Of a DNA stretch of 64,000 nucleotides, positions 21,888 through 32,950 are shown piece after piece (the first letter of the stretch is position 1; each line of letters starts with the position of its first letter). Both the position numbers and the translations under genes were made by a program. The stretch is from Oscarella lobularis. Its lineage: Eukaryota > Porifera > Homoscleromorpha > Homosclerophorida > Oscarellidae. The DNA lies in assembly GCF_947507565.1 (NCBI RefSeq), contig NC_089175.1:5383733-5447732 (forward strand), read 5' to 3'. Under the pieces are notes generated by a model. That model saw only the letters and a list, made by a program, of their open reading frames with translations. It was not told where the DNA came from and searched no databases.

Positions 21888-22694
21888 CTTCTATCAGAGA
21901 TTAAGTAGGAGAGGGATGTGTAACTCGCGCTATCACGTGACTTTTTCTGGTACACACGTCTGTTGTCGCGGCATCCCGGATGCAATTCGACTCGTGAAGC
22001 GCGTGGCTGTACGAGGATTCGTTTAGAGCGACGGTTTCGTGCCTAAAGTAGAGCAATATCTTCGCTAACAAAGTAGGTTTGGTTATCAGCCCAAGCGGTC
22101 TTTTCGTAACGCGTAATTAGGCGGCTTCGCCGCACGCGCGTCAATGTGCACCAAATTACTTGCACGGCTCACCTTGGATGTACATCCTAATGCAATCCAA
22201 GCGTGTTTTGATGTTAGGCGCATTGTTTAGAGCTGGTTTTAGTAGGATTGCAACAAAGATTTTGTAGCTTTGGATTGTGACGTACCCATTGACACGCCTA
22301 CTTATGCACCATCTATCTACAATCTTTGTTGCAATCCTACTAAAACCAGCTCTAAACAATGCGCCTAACATTAAAACACGCTTGGATTGCATTAGGATGT
22401 ACATCCAAGGTGAGCCGTGCAAGTAATTTGGTGCACATTGACGCGCGTGCGGCGAAGCCGCCTAATTACGCGTTACGAAAAGACCGCTTGGGCTGATAAC
22501 CAAACCTACTTTGTTAGCGAAGATATTGTTCTACTTTAGGCACGAAACCGTCGCTCTAAACGAATCCTCGTACAGCCACGCGCTTCACGAGTCGAATCGC
22601 ATCCGGGATGCCGCGACAACAGACGTGTGTACCAGAAAAAGTCACGTGATAGCGCGAGTTACACATCCCTCTCCTACTTAATCTCTGCTTCTAT
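21888..22694. mobile_element. Fold-back transposon (non-autonomous) with target-site duplication
   Basis: Two near-identical inverted arms of about 370 bp (21895-22267 and 22317-22687) surround a 49-bp spacer. Arms begin CAGAGATTAAGTAGGAGAGG and differ at only a few bases, so insertion or gene conversion is recent. The direct repeat CTTCTAT flanks the element exactly at 21888-21894 and 22688-22694, a 7-bp target-site duplication. The arm ends CAGAG...CTCTG fit the YARNG consensus of hAT elements, but hAT duplications are 8 bp, so the superfamily is open. It encodes no transposase. Confidence 0.88.
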
Positions 22695-23138
22695 ACTACT
22701 AAGAGCGGCGGCCATCTTGGATGACGTCAGAACCTTTCGTTAAAATCGCAAAGGCTCATTCGCTACGCTTTCTACCGCACTCTCTTGCGGTGCAAACATC
22801 TCCGACGATCCGCGCGGAGATGACTGACCATCTCTTTTTTTCTCGGACTACGTCGGGCGCTCCCTTATGGGGTGCACAATCCCTGGTCCGTTTGTCTTCA
22901 TTATGACGTCATACGGCACCACTCACTCTGAATTGTGTGCCTTTAAAGGAGGGGCCAGTGGACACACGCTACGCCTTATTTTGCACCGCAATAACGTGCA
23001 AGTATCGCGTAGTAACGATTGAGCCATTCGCCAAAACCTCACAGGGTAGATGACGTATGCTAAATGTGAGGTTTTTGAAAAGGCAAGCTATGTAGGCTAA
23101 ATAAGAGAGATCAGGGCCTCATCTTTGACTCTTAGAGT
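22695..23138. other. Intergenic, no supported gene
   Basis: Mixed GC-rich sequence next to the fold-back element. No recognisable coding or RNA feature was seen. Confidence 0.5.
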
Positions 23139-23697
23139 CTGTGATCACAGGGGTATCTGTGATCACAGGGGTATCTGTGATCACAGGGGCATCTGTGATC
23201 ACAGGGGTACCTGTTTTATCACAGGGTAACTGTGATCACTGTGATCACCGGGTAACTGTAATCACGAGGTAGTTATCACAGGGCATCTGTGATCACAGGG
23301 TAACTGTGATCACAAGGAAATTGCGATCACAGAAAAATTGTGATCACAGGGTAGATTGTGATCACAGGAAAATTGTGATCACAGGGAAATTGTGATCACA
23401 GGGAAATTATGATCACAGGGAAATTATGATCACAGGGAAATTGTGATGAAAGGGAAATTGTGATCACAGGGAAGTTGTGATCACAGTGTAACTTCGATCA
23501 CAGGGTAACTATAATACCAGCGTATCTGTGATCACAGGGTAACTGTGATTACAAGGTAACTGGAATAACAAGGTATCTGTGATCACAGGGTAACTGTGAT
23601 CACAGTGTAACTGTAATCACTGGTTATATGTGATCACAGGGTATCTTTTATCAAAGAGTATCTGTGATCACAGGGCATCTGTGATTACAAGGGTAGG
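23139..23697. repeat. Palindromic-unit minisatellite (GTGATCACAG-GGTATCT)
   Basis: About 30 units of 17-18 bp, each built on the self-complementary core TGTGATCACA followed by GGGTAACT, GGGAAATT or GGGTATCT. Variants are grouped in blocks (GGTATCT at the ends, GGAAATT in the middle), which indicates local unit expansion. 23698-24028 shows no gene. Confidence 0.95.
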
Positions 23698-24028
23698 TAT
23701 TTGTTATAGATAATATGGGACCGCCAATACGCACACTACACTGCGGTGGCTATTTCCCCGTGCGAAGCACGGGCACCTTAACTAGTCCGGCCCTAAGATC
23801 ACGTTTAAGAGAGCCTCCCTCGCCGTTATACGGGCTCGCAAACTGCGTTTGCCACCCCGTACAACTGCGGTGGTCGGCTCAATAGCATAAAAATTCGTTT
23901 GAGCACCAAATTCTCTTATACGGGCAGATCGCATAACCGGGCAGCTCTCGGTCCCGACCCGCCAGGATAAGAGACGTTTGCGTGTGGAGAAGATACGTGA
24001 CTACTATTCCAAGAGGACTTGGACGTGG

Positions 24029-24110
24029 GACGTCGTGCGTGATCAAACGATGCCTCGGTGCTCGCCTAAGGCCTATTATGAAAGGCAAAGCCAAACCATG
24101 CATAAACTAA
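24029..24110 (+). pseudogene. Kir channel C-terminal remnant
   Basis: The frame DVVRDQTMPRCSPKAYYERQSQT matches the last residues of the intact Kir gene (40700-40783). A four-base insertion removes the native stop. Homology continues through the intergenic spacer into the peroxidase relic at 24306. So this is the left end of a truncated copy of the Kir/peroxidase unit. Confidence 0.85.
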
Positions 24111-24305
24111 GGTATTTTATACGTGATAGGGGTCCCGACGTTAAGTTAATTAACGGATAAATATTCGGACGATTGAACTTTTAAAGTCGGTTTTTACTGC
24201 TGAAGTTTTGCGACAAAGAAGACAGCGGTTCTATTTTGATATGAGAGTTCCAAACGAAAAAGATCTATGATACTAAGACACTGAAGAGAGACGGCACTGA
24301 CATTC

Positions 24306-25778
24306 TTATCCGCAATTGCCGCACGTCTTGCGGCATTTGTTCACGCTCATGTCCGCGTTTTTCATTGCGCTGCAGTTCGGTTCCCAGCGTTCGCACACGT
24401 CCTTGGGATACTCATCAACGCACTCTGAGAGAAGAAAACGAGTGATAGGTAAAATAATCGATTTATCTTACCCTTCCACGGCGTCAAATCCAAGCCGTGT
24501 TCAGCGAGAATATCCTCGCAGCGTTTGCGCTCGATTTTGCCCGTTTTCTTTTCCATAAAATCAAACGCCTTCGCCTGAATCTTCATCGTACCCGGATTGT
24601 CGGCGACGCCGCACACGATCGCCGCCATCGTCGTCGCATCGATCGCCGTCACTTGTTCGCGCGTGAAGCCGAAGTCGGGATTTTTATAGAAAAATCGATC
24701 GCCGTCGCGAGAGTGCAAAAACTGCTTGGCGATGATGTAAGCAAACGTCGGACCGACTTCGCTCGCTTTCATGTGAGTCTCGGACACGCCGCCGACGTAT
24801 AAGTCCACCCGTTCGATATCGTCATAAATCGCGAGAAGTCGATTGAGAACTGCGGCCCTTATTAGGGGATCCGGCACCGTGACGTTTTTCTCCTCGAAAT
24901 GTTTGAGAGCGATATCCCGCATGATGACGTAACTTGCGAGTCCGTGATCGCGTCCGCGTTGGATCGTCAAATCGTTAGCGGGCGCGACAAATTCGTCTTT
25001 CAAGTTTCTCGGTTGAAAGAGATAATTCGTCAATTCGCCGGTTGTGAAGCGATCGACTTCGTACGCACTTTGCCCGAGAAGACCTCGCATGTAATTATCG
25101 AAGGAGCCGTCCTGTCTCAAATAGTAATGATCGACCTGTTTGAAATCGAACCGATAGCGATGCTCATCGATGAGATTATAGTCCGGATCGCGCAGTTGAA
25201 CGCGAGTGGCCATTTGACTGTGACCCATGCGAAAAGCGGCCGTCGCAAACTCGATAAATATCGACGGACTGACGCAATCGTCGTAGCCCGTGTAAGCCGG
25301 AAGACTCGCATCAACGACGTCCTTTCCCAGGAGCGTCGCAATGTACTCGTCGTAGACGACGTGCTGCAATAGCGCGGCGACGATCAACCGCGCTTCGCGA
25401 TACGCGCGCTCCTCGCTCCAGTGCGCGTTCATATCGCTTTCAAACTCGCGACGACGCGATTGTGCTCGCGCAGCCAGAGCGTGTGAACGGTAGCGAGCGT
25501 CGTCGACTGCGTCGCGCGCCCGTCGCCGGCGTGATAGCATAGCGGAATGCGACCCTGACACTTGGCGTTCACCTTCCCGCTGAAACCGGCGTCGAACGGC
25601 AATAAATCCTCACCGTGTTTCCCGTGGAAAGTCACCAGTTCGGCGAGGAGATCAGCGCCGTTCGTCTGACGTAGACTCGCCGCCGTATCAATCTTCGATC
25701 CGCACACGGCCGAACCGTCAATGAAACCGGTATTATCATTGAACTGTTGTCGAGGCTGCGTCTTGTTCGCTTCCTTCG
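24306..25778 (-). pseudogene. Heme peroxidase pseudogene, 5-prime truncated
   Basis: The copy is roughly 95 percent identical by eye to the intact peroxidase genes at 35.8 and 47.1 kb. It starts abruptly at 25778, about 230 codons into the gene. It carries a 2-bp insertion near 25430, which shifts the frame after VVASLKA. It also carries an in-frame 15-bp loss (the SGRPV segment) and a 6-bp loss before IQRGRDHG. The ShKT-type last exon (24306-24424) is preserved. It cannot make the full enzyme. Confidence 0.92.
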
Positions 25779-26069
25779 AGGTCAGCCTTGCAACAGATTG
25801 ATATACACGAATAATTAATTAATTAATTTTATTTTGTAGCCCTTCTTTGAGTTCTTTCGCACGGACACTGTCTTCTCGAGGCGAAACGATACGCGGAGTC
25901 CGCTAAGACTCTGAAAGAGTGCTTAGGGTGCTTTGACGTCGGATCACGGGAGCGCGCTTCTCTCGCTGCAGCAGCTACCTGTGCGATTGCTTTACAGAGG
26001 AGTGAAAACGACTATTTTCACTAATAGGCCTGACGATGTTGGGAGAAGCTTTGCGTGGGGAGAAATCGA

Positions 26070-26545
26070 TCGTCGAGTGCATGCACTGCAGGTGAGAATG
26101 ACGAAGCGATTCAATGTTACGAGGAGTCAATTGCACCTTATCGCCAGCTCTATCCCGAAGGGCATTCCGACATATGATTCATGGTAAAATCGGCGTCATA
26201 TAACCTTATGTATGTGCATCGTTTATCATTTTTTTTTCTGAAGCTTGTACGGCTCTCAGCTCCGCACGCATCCAGGCAAGAAAAATAAACGAGGCGCTCG
26301 ATTTGGCAAAAATAGCCTGGGCTTCATCGGAACTTCTATTCGAGGGAGACGAGAATCAAATCGCCAGTATCTGCTAGCAGTCATAGTCACGCCTCAGTTG
26401 ACTTAACTTTCCTTAGTTCTTGCAGTGTATGTCAAATGTTTGGGTCTCCAAGGAAAGTGTGCAGAAGCGGAGCAGCTGCTTGCAGTAGGTCGAGCAGAAT
26501 GCAGCCATCTACCTCGTGGCCATCATAGTCACGACCTACGTGAGT
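26070..26545 (+). pseudogene. TPR-repeat exons, probably a gene relic
   Basis: Three stretches encode kinesin-light-chain-like tetratricopeptide repeats: EAIQCYEESIAPYRQLYPEG at about 26103, INEALDLAKIAWASSELLF at about 26289, and GKCAEAEQLLAVGRAECSHL at about 26452. A good intron (GTATCTG...TTGCAG, about 26373-26427) joins the last two. The first ends in a stop without a usable donor, and no start or 3-prime end was found. TPR arrays of this type often accompany large signalling proteins. The segment probably lost its 5-prime part when the peroxidase relic was inserted beside it. 26550-26895 is empty. Confidence 0.5.
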
Positions 26546-26899
26546 TACTTACAAGCTATGCAGAGTATCCTAGTCTGATTTTTTAGTACTGAGAGCCGAG
26601 TCTGCACTTAGAGAGAGCACCGCACCTGCGCGGTAAGAAAGACGGAAGTACAGTAGGCAAACACACAGATAAACGTGCATGCAACAACTATATAGCTATG
26701 TTCAGACGACATTAGATCGAATCTTATACCCACCACGGCGGTTCCACGCTCTCTTGTCCACTCCTTACGAATCGTTGTAAAAGTTCACACAAAAGAAGCA
26801 AATCATAAAGGAATTAATAGTTCACACGAAAAAGACACAGCACCGAAGGAGATTACAACAAAAGTTCATTTCAAAAGAAGATACGAAAATACCGAAAGT

Positions 26900-29849
26900 T
26901 TAGGGATGATAGGTGTCCGAGAGAACGACTTTGTGACGACGATCATCACCTTCTCCTTCAAATTCTCCCTTCACCAATCTCTTCATCGCTGAATAGCCGT
27001 TCTCCATGATTTCCTCCATTTGCCTTATTAGAACTACTAAGCATTCTGCACTCGTAGGCCTCTCTCTCATTTTTTCTTCATCGGAAATCATTCTGAAGCA
27101 AATCCTATGAAGATGACGATTACTTATTTGACTCAGCTGCCTATTCCTCTCTTCCGGAATAGCGTCCACCCCCGTGAATATTTCAATTAGAGACACGCCC
27201 AGACTGTAGACGTCGCTAGGTAACGAACTGCGTGCGGACGTAGGCGGCATTCGCTCGGGAGCAAGATATTGGGGACTGAGTGGCCCGGCGGATTTGGAGC
27301 TCTCCACCAAATGCGCGGCTCCCAGATCAGCAACTTTCACTTTCATATCCCTTGTCACCAAGACATTGGTGGGACGAATGTCTGCGTGAACGTAGGGACG
27401 AGGATGGAGCTCGTGAAGATAAGCAATAGCTGAGGTCATTTGTACGACAATACAGAGCTGCTCATAGTGTGAGAGATAGCATGGGGATGAGTGAGCTGCA
27501 TCAATGACTTCGCTCACTGATCCCTCGAGCAATTCGGAGACGATTTGGAATGCAATTCCATCTTCCATCACGGCACCGCATACACGGATAATGTTGGGAT
27601 GATGGAGTCGACTTGCTGTTAAAACTTCTCTTCGGAATGTCGGGATCGTTCTTCGTGTCGTTATGAGAGCGTGAAATCTCTTTACAGCAACTGGCATGCC
27701 GTGCCAATGACCAATAATCACGTCTAAAGAAATACTAATAATATATCGAATTGACTAAGGACATTTCTTTTTTTACCCGCATATGCTCCTGAACCAAGTT
27801 TTTCATTCGTAAGGCGAACTTGGGATGCACTAATGCTGAGCACGTTCATAAATTGATCAATGTTCTTTTGGGCTTCAGTGAGGCTCCTCCTATGAGAGAA
27901 TTTTTTTCAAAGAAATATCACAAATCGAGGTTTACGTTTGAGCTTCAAATGCGTGAGCCACATCTTCCTTTTCTCTCTCCAAATCACGACATCGGGTTCT
28001 AAAGAAAAATTTTATCTAAAAAAGTAATCAATAGTTGTTGTCCTACCTTAAAACGTCATTGTCTCTCTGAAGAGAATTGCAGCGTGTCAGTAACCCAGAT
28101 CTAAAACAGATATTTTCTTAATTTATCTGTTTTTAATTTCCTGCCTTTGCTCTATGAGACGCATTTTCTCTTCTTCTAAAGATTGGTTTCTTGCCTGCAA
28201 CTGCGTTCTACAAGAGAAATGGTCACGTAACAATAGTATTATTGACTGAATTTTGCCTTTGTTCTACAAGACGAGTTCTTTCTTCTTCCGAAGACTGATA
28301 TTGTGCTTCTATAATTGTTCTGCAACAAGAATTCTCACGCGAATTTAATCAAATTGATTCATTTAACTTGCTTTTGCATTCTCTCTTCCTCAAATTGTCT
28401 TCTTTGTTCTTCTATGACTTGATGAGAGTGGGTTCTACATATTTAAAGATGTCACGTGACGGAATTGTTATTTCCTCTTTCATAAACCTTCCATCTCGAA
28501 GTTTCGCCATATCCATTCTAAAGATAATCTCATAATTATGTTTAGAAACAAAAATAAAGAAGCCCTCGCCTCATTTCTTCCAATTCTCTTTCATATTCTC
28601 GAGTGATACGTGATTCATTGTTAGGTGATAGTATCTGAGTTTCAATCTGCATGTATGACTCGTTTGACGGACCTAGAAAAAGAAATTAAATATTATATTA
28701 CCATCATTCTTCATTACCGAGAGTAAATTCGTTCAGAATTTCTTTCAATTCTCTTTCTTGGTCTAGTCCTCCTGTGACAATGATCCGAAGAGATCCACCT
28801 TGATTCTCTACGCAATGGAGAGTGTGACAATCAATAGATGCTACTTCCCGGTTTAGGTGAAACTAATAAAATTTATCACAATTTGATATCATTGGCTCTG
28901 ATTTAATACCGCGTAAGATTTTCTTTTGTCAAAGTCAAGAATGTAGGCTTGGTTTAAAAAAATGCTGAAGTTGTACCCGCCAATGAGAAGAAAGCAATTT
29001 CTTTCTTTGAATCTTTGTTTTGATAATCGAAACATTCTGTGATTTTGTCGAGCAGATGGCTTTGGAAGGAAATCGATGCAAATCCATTTCTATTACAATT
29101 CATTATTTAGTAATAGCCAATCACAATTAGGATTTACCTTTTCTCTCAAATCAATCACAAATGCATCGTCTAATGAGTTAAACCAATCATCCCCTCCATG
29201 GAGCAATCCTCGATGTTGATCAATCGTTTCCGTGGCAGCATTCTGACGTGGTTGTGGTCTTTTTCCACTTAACTCGACATCCAACCAATATCCTAGTCAT
29301 CATTATTTCAATTATTTCAAATTCGTGTAATTTACCTTTTTCTCTTCCCTTCTCAAATACAAATTCATAAATCTCATTATTCACTGCCCCATTGCATTGT
29401 GCTCCTGATTGGAGACAATCTCGAGCCACGTTGGTGAATCCCCCAAACATGATCATTCTTCCACCAATGGCCCACAAACAGCAGGATCGGCGTTGCCGAG
29501 GTTTCTTTCCACGGATGGGCGTGGCTGCTTGGATCCATTTCATTTTCTTCGAATCCAAACCAAACACCTCTCCCAGATAACCCCCGACTTCCGTCAATCC
29601 CCCGTAGGAATACATGATCCCATTGATGACGACGCATTGTGCTCCCTCGCAAGGTGGAGGAATACTCTTTCCTTGGGCGTGACGACGGATCCATTTCTTC
29701 TCTTTTTGGACGTTGCATGTCCAGATTTCGTTCCGCGGGAAATAATAATAAGGAGGTTTTCCCTTTCTTCCACCGAAGAGATGCAATTCATCGCCGATTA
29801 TTGCACTTTCGTGATGAGATCGAGGCTCGGGTGATGCTGATTCGGCCAT
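26900..29849 (-). CDS. Kelch / coiled-coil / TKL protein kinase fusion
   Basis: The gene has many introns. From the N-terminus (ATG 29849, MAESASPEPRSHHES) it encodes Kelch repeats with the paired-glycine signature: LHLFGGRKGKPP, YSYGGLTEVGGY, MIMFGGFTNVARD and later FLLIGGYNFSIF. A run of short exons rich in Glu, Arg and Gln follows (28150-28680, for example REYERELEEMR), a coiled coil. The C-terminus is a tyrosine-kinase-like (TKL) kinase: Gly-loop EKLGSGAYA, VAVKRF lysine, HHPNIIRV, catalytic loop YVHADIRPTNVLV, DLG in ADLGAAHLV and SLPSDVYSLGVSLIEIFTG. HRD is HAD, so the catalytic-loop Arg is lost, while the Asp, Asn, Lys and DLG Asp remain and activity is possible. An acceptor just upstream of the ATG suggests one more 5-prime exon. 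The substrate is unknown. Confidence 0.82.
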
Positions 29850-29864
29850 TTCGTCGTTGAGCAA

Positions 29865-30320
29865 CTTCGAATGAGCCTAGATGAAAGAAAATTTTTGCGG
29901 TCGCGGAACGTCCGAAAAGGAAAATGTAGTCGTCGTTTCTAAAACAGAAAATTATTCATTACTGTTTTCTTATCCGAAATGAGGAACGGCGAGAAACGGG
30001 CTGATCGGTCTCAAAAGATTTTGAAGGCCCGTATAAGGATAGACGGCGACAACAGAAGTCGGCGTCCGTCGGCGTCCGTCGGCGTAGGAAGAACGCCAGC
30101 GTGTTTTTCTCACGTAGGAAATGGATCTTGATGACGTTCGCGACGACGAGACGCCGGACGGCTATATCTTCCTCAAGTGTGATGTCGTCCCAAGGCATGC
30201 CGCTCGATGTCGTAGCCGATGCCGCTTTTCCTGAGACCGTCGCGTCGGGAAAGGACTATAGAGTAGTACCCTGAAAGCGTTGAACGAGCGCTCGTTGATT
30301 CGGCAAACCGATCTATACCC
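29865..30320. other. Upstream region of the Kelch-kinase gene
   Basis: It contains possible 5-prime exon sequence on the minus strand (acceptors at about 29879 and 29941) and a three-fold direct repeat of GGCGTCCGTC near 30060. An unassigned plus-strand frame at 30121-30234 begins MDLDDVRDDETPDGYIFLKC. I cannot decide whether the last is a real gene. 30320-30570 is AT-rich without a supported gene. Confidence 0.3.
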
Positions 30321-30572
30321 TATGACGTGGAAAGTATATTAGCGATTCTCCAAATCGCTTCACATTCTCGTCCACGACTTTCGGAAATGGGGAAGATTTT
30401 AATAAATATATTAATTAATGAAAGCATTGTAATCAGCAAGAAGTCCCATATTTGAGTGAAAGGTATGTTTATCATAAGCGGCGCCGCTATCGTACAGAGC
30501 ATACTATGAAGTATAAAAATTTACAAAAAAAAACCTAGAAAAAACCTGAACTCTACCAAATTATTTGGAGAT

Positions 30573-30829
30573 CTAATTTGATACAACTTTGAAAACTTCA
30601 CCCACTGTTTCTTTTTTGTTCTCTTCCAAAAGAGCTTTGCACAAACATTCAACGGTAGCTGAATCATGTTTACTTTCTTTCCAATGGAGTAGCATTTGGA
30701 ACGATCTTTCCCTTGCAGCCCGTTTCTCATTAGTTTCTATCATCTGAATATTCTTCTCATCTACACCAAGCTTTCTTGCAACGTGTGTCCAATTCCTCAC
30801 AATACGATCAGCTGCTACATGTCTTTGAT
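30573..30829 (-). CDS. Death-domain terminal exon (gene incomplete)
   Basis: The exon encodes NWTHVARKLGVDEKNIQMIE, then RSFQMLLHWKESK and a final helix (VECLCKALLEENKKETVGEVF). This is the canonical death-domain pattern through helices 2-6, and it ends at the stop at 30573. A good acceptor (CATGTAG) lies at its upstream edge, immediately next to the R1 repeat at 30829. I could not find the preceding exons, so R1 or the duplication around it may have displaced them. Death domains mediate assembly of receptor and caspase signalling complexes. A functional gene would need an upstream exon beyond the repeat, so this may be a relic. Confidence 0.6.
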
Positions 30830-31290
30830 TCCCGAGTCTCAGTTCGCTCCGCTTTATGGCGTTCAGTCGGCAGGTGCAGGGGGCGTCCCAGTGCACTTTG
30901 CTCGCTGCGCGCTGCATGTGCGGATCCTCACGAAGATCCTCGCAGACGGGTGTACACGTGCATGGTATCCACTGTATATAATATACAAGAGTTGTTGGGC
31001 TCAAAGGTTCAAACTGGCAGGCTTTATCTAAAGAGCGAATCAAATGACACTCTCTTATTACGGGAAGGTCGAGTCTGGGTTCCATGCAGAAGTGATCGTG
31101 TTTGGGGGAGGCTTACACATTCACAGACTCCCCTTTAGAGGTTACGGTCCTTTCACGATAGGGCTTGATTTATTTGATTCACTCAATGTTACTCTGACAT
31201 TGAAGAATGGAATGGAAGAATGTGTCACGGAAGAATATGTTTCAGTGCTGGAGAACATTCTGGCCGCTAAAGTTACTATTGATGACGCTT
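30825..31290. repeat. Dispersed repeat R1, copy C
   Basis: It matches 6597-7010 through its length, including the GATTCCCGAGTCTCAGTTCG start and the frame with FGGGLHIHRLPFRGYGPF. That frame stays open to 31406 here, but no start, splice sites or known domain are visible. The 5-prime half of R1 (6290-6590) is absent. Confidence 0.65.
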
Positions 31291-31616
31291 CCCCTCTCCT
31301 GAACCTCGAACTGATCTTTCGATACATAACGATTTCGTCACCGCTGAAAGCAACTCTTCCTCATCATAGAAGAGAACGTGGGCAGCCAAGAGAGCAGAAG
31401 GAATGAGATTAGTAGTTGGTAGTGACGATTTCTTTGATTCTATAAACGAAGAACTGTTATACGTGAGTCGAATTGACAAATGCTGCATGGTGTAGACAAC
31501 CCGATTCAATTACCCTTGCATCAGAGAAGAGAAAAACACTCAAAATTGATAATACTTTGGATAAGCCATTTCCTTCGACTGCATAGGAAATTACAAAGGA
31601 AAAGACAGAGCTAACA

Positions 31617-31850
31617 GATTAACTCTCCCAGAGAAAGGCCGTGACTGGCTCACCCGTTTATCTTGTTATCCGCAGAAATTTATTTATCGTGGAGAACTGC
31701 TTTTAGCGTTGACGACTTGTTCGTTTCTCGTGATGATACAGATAGCGTCCGTGAAATTGATGTTGACATTTTTGTAGGCTTCTACTCTAGAGAGCGAATT
31801 GCTGTTGCTCTGTAAAGTTTCAATAATGGAGCGTTTATGCCATATGATAA
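31617..31850. repeat. Dispersed repeat R2, copy 2
   Basis: Counterpart of 9185-9400, ending with the shared ATAATGGAGCGTTTATGCCA. No coding content was recognised. 31400-31617 contains no supported gene. Confidence 0.6.
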
Positions 31851-31949
31851 AGTTTTGAGAGGCAAAGAAAACTGGCAGCATGACTGATGTCAACAATCTG
31901 GAGAAGTTTCCTCAATTGGAAATTACTGTCGCTCATCACGTGCCCATTG

Positions 31950-32368
31950 ACCACGTTCACGTCTGCAATTTACGTAATGTATTTATTATGTAAGTATTAT
32001 GAGCACTGTCCTGTAGATAGTACTTACTATGTTTGCTAAAAAGAGTATGTTGACAGCCATTAGAGCACAGCATGTACCAACGTAAGGACTTAACCATTCT
32101 CCTAAAGCAAAAAAGAAATTACAAATCCGTTCACCGTGCGTACCCATCAATTCTCGCGCATTTCCAGAACGTTTTTTAGTCTTGTTAGTAAGTTACAAGA
32201 TTAAGTTGACAACTAATAGACACAACACATTGTACAAGACGCTAACGTCCAACAGTCTTGAAACAGTTTGACAGTTCGGAAAACGTAGATAACAGCACAA
32301 CACATAATCGAAACACTACAGGTCAGAAATGGGTTCATGGCAACTACCTGTTTTTTTCTCTTTGCATG
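31950..32368. repeat. Actinoporin 3-prime flank, copy 2
   Basis: The segment 32098-32368 duplicates 17985-18250, and the part before it (31950-32090) matches 3300-3430. So the flank is longer here than at the first gene. Confidence 0.7.
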
Positions 32369-32950
32369 TTACGGTCTATCACCTTTGTACTCAATCGCAA
32401 TAGTCAACGAGCAATCAGATACGGTGCTTTGATTGCCAGTTACCATGAACTGACGATTATCCCCCAGAAGAATAGTAGCTGGGTGGCCAGTAGCTATGAA
32501 CGACGACAATCGAAGTTGGTCGTACCTTTGCTTTGTAGCCTGCACGTGACCTTTCACTACGTTCACGTTCCACCAATTGTCTCCTTTGAAAGCGACTTTG
32601 AAAGCGACGTCCAATGTATACTTTTCGTTGGCAATGAAAAACTTGTAGCTTATCAGATAGGCAACCCCATAAAGCCCATAGTTTTTTTCCCCTCCGAAAG
32701 CGATTCCCTTGTTCGGCATAATAGTCGTGGTACTTGGATTTCCATCAATGAACGCAGACCTTCCCCCGCCCCAATGACGACCGAAAAATTCAAAAGTAAA
32801 TGGCGTTTTATTCAGCAGAGCAACTGCTATTTTTAATCCGCCACTCAAGCGGTCCAAGATTGCTAGCTGTTTGCATTGTATTTCACTTTCAGGAGAGTCC
32901 GCCGGGAAGGGCTCCTCCGTGGGCCCTAAAGACGACTCTGAGTTTCCCAT
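32369..32950 (-). CDS. Actinoporin-like protein, copy 2
   Basis: The 193-residue product differs from copy 1 (18253-18834) at only a handful of positions, for example EPF preceded by TE instead of TQ, DRLSGG for DHLSGG and FEFFGRHW for FEYFGRHW. The same core is present: MPNKGIAFGG, GLYGVAYLIS and GDNWWNV. It again starts MGNSESSLGP. The acceptor before the ATG is stronger here (TTTTTCTGTTTTGCAG), which confirms an upstream exon in both copies. Sequence identity drops abruptly about 35 bp upstream, so the two genes have different promoters or first exons. Neither copy has a frame lesion. The pairing of intact open frames with diverged 5-prime regions suggests a recent duplication with promoter replacement. 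Confidence 0.72.
   Translation of the reverse strand: MGNSESSLGPTEEPFPADSPESEIQCKQLAILDRLSGGLKIAVALLNKTPFTFEFFGRHWGGGRSAFIDGNPSTTTIMPNKGIAFGGEKNYGLYGVAYLISYKFFIANEKYTLDVAFKVAFKGDNWWNVNVVKGHVQATKQRYDQLRLSSFIATGHPATILLGDNRQFMVTGNQSTVSDCSLTIAIEYKGDRP

Noticed and set aside
23139-23697. CRISPR-like regular repeats
   Set aside because: Units are contiguous and 17-18 bp long, without unique spacers; it is a minisatellite in animal DNA.
29392-29860. Plus-strand frames over the Kelch exons
   Set aside because: The minus-strand frame carries repeated Kelch glycine motifs and splice sites; the plus frames carry none.
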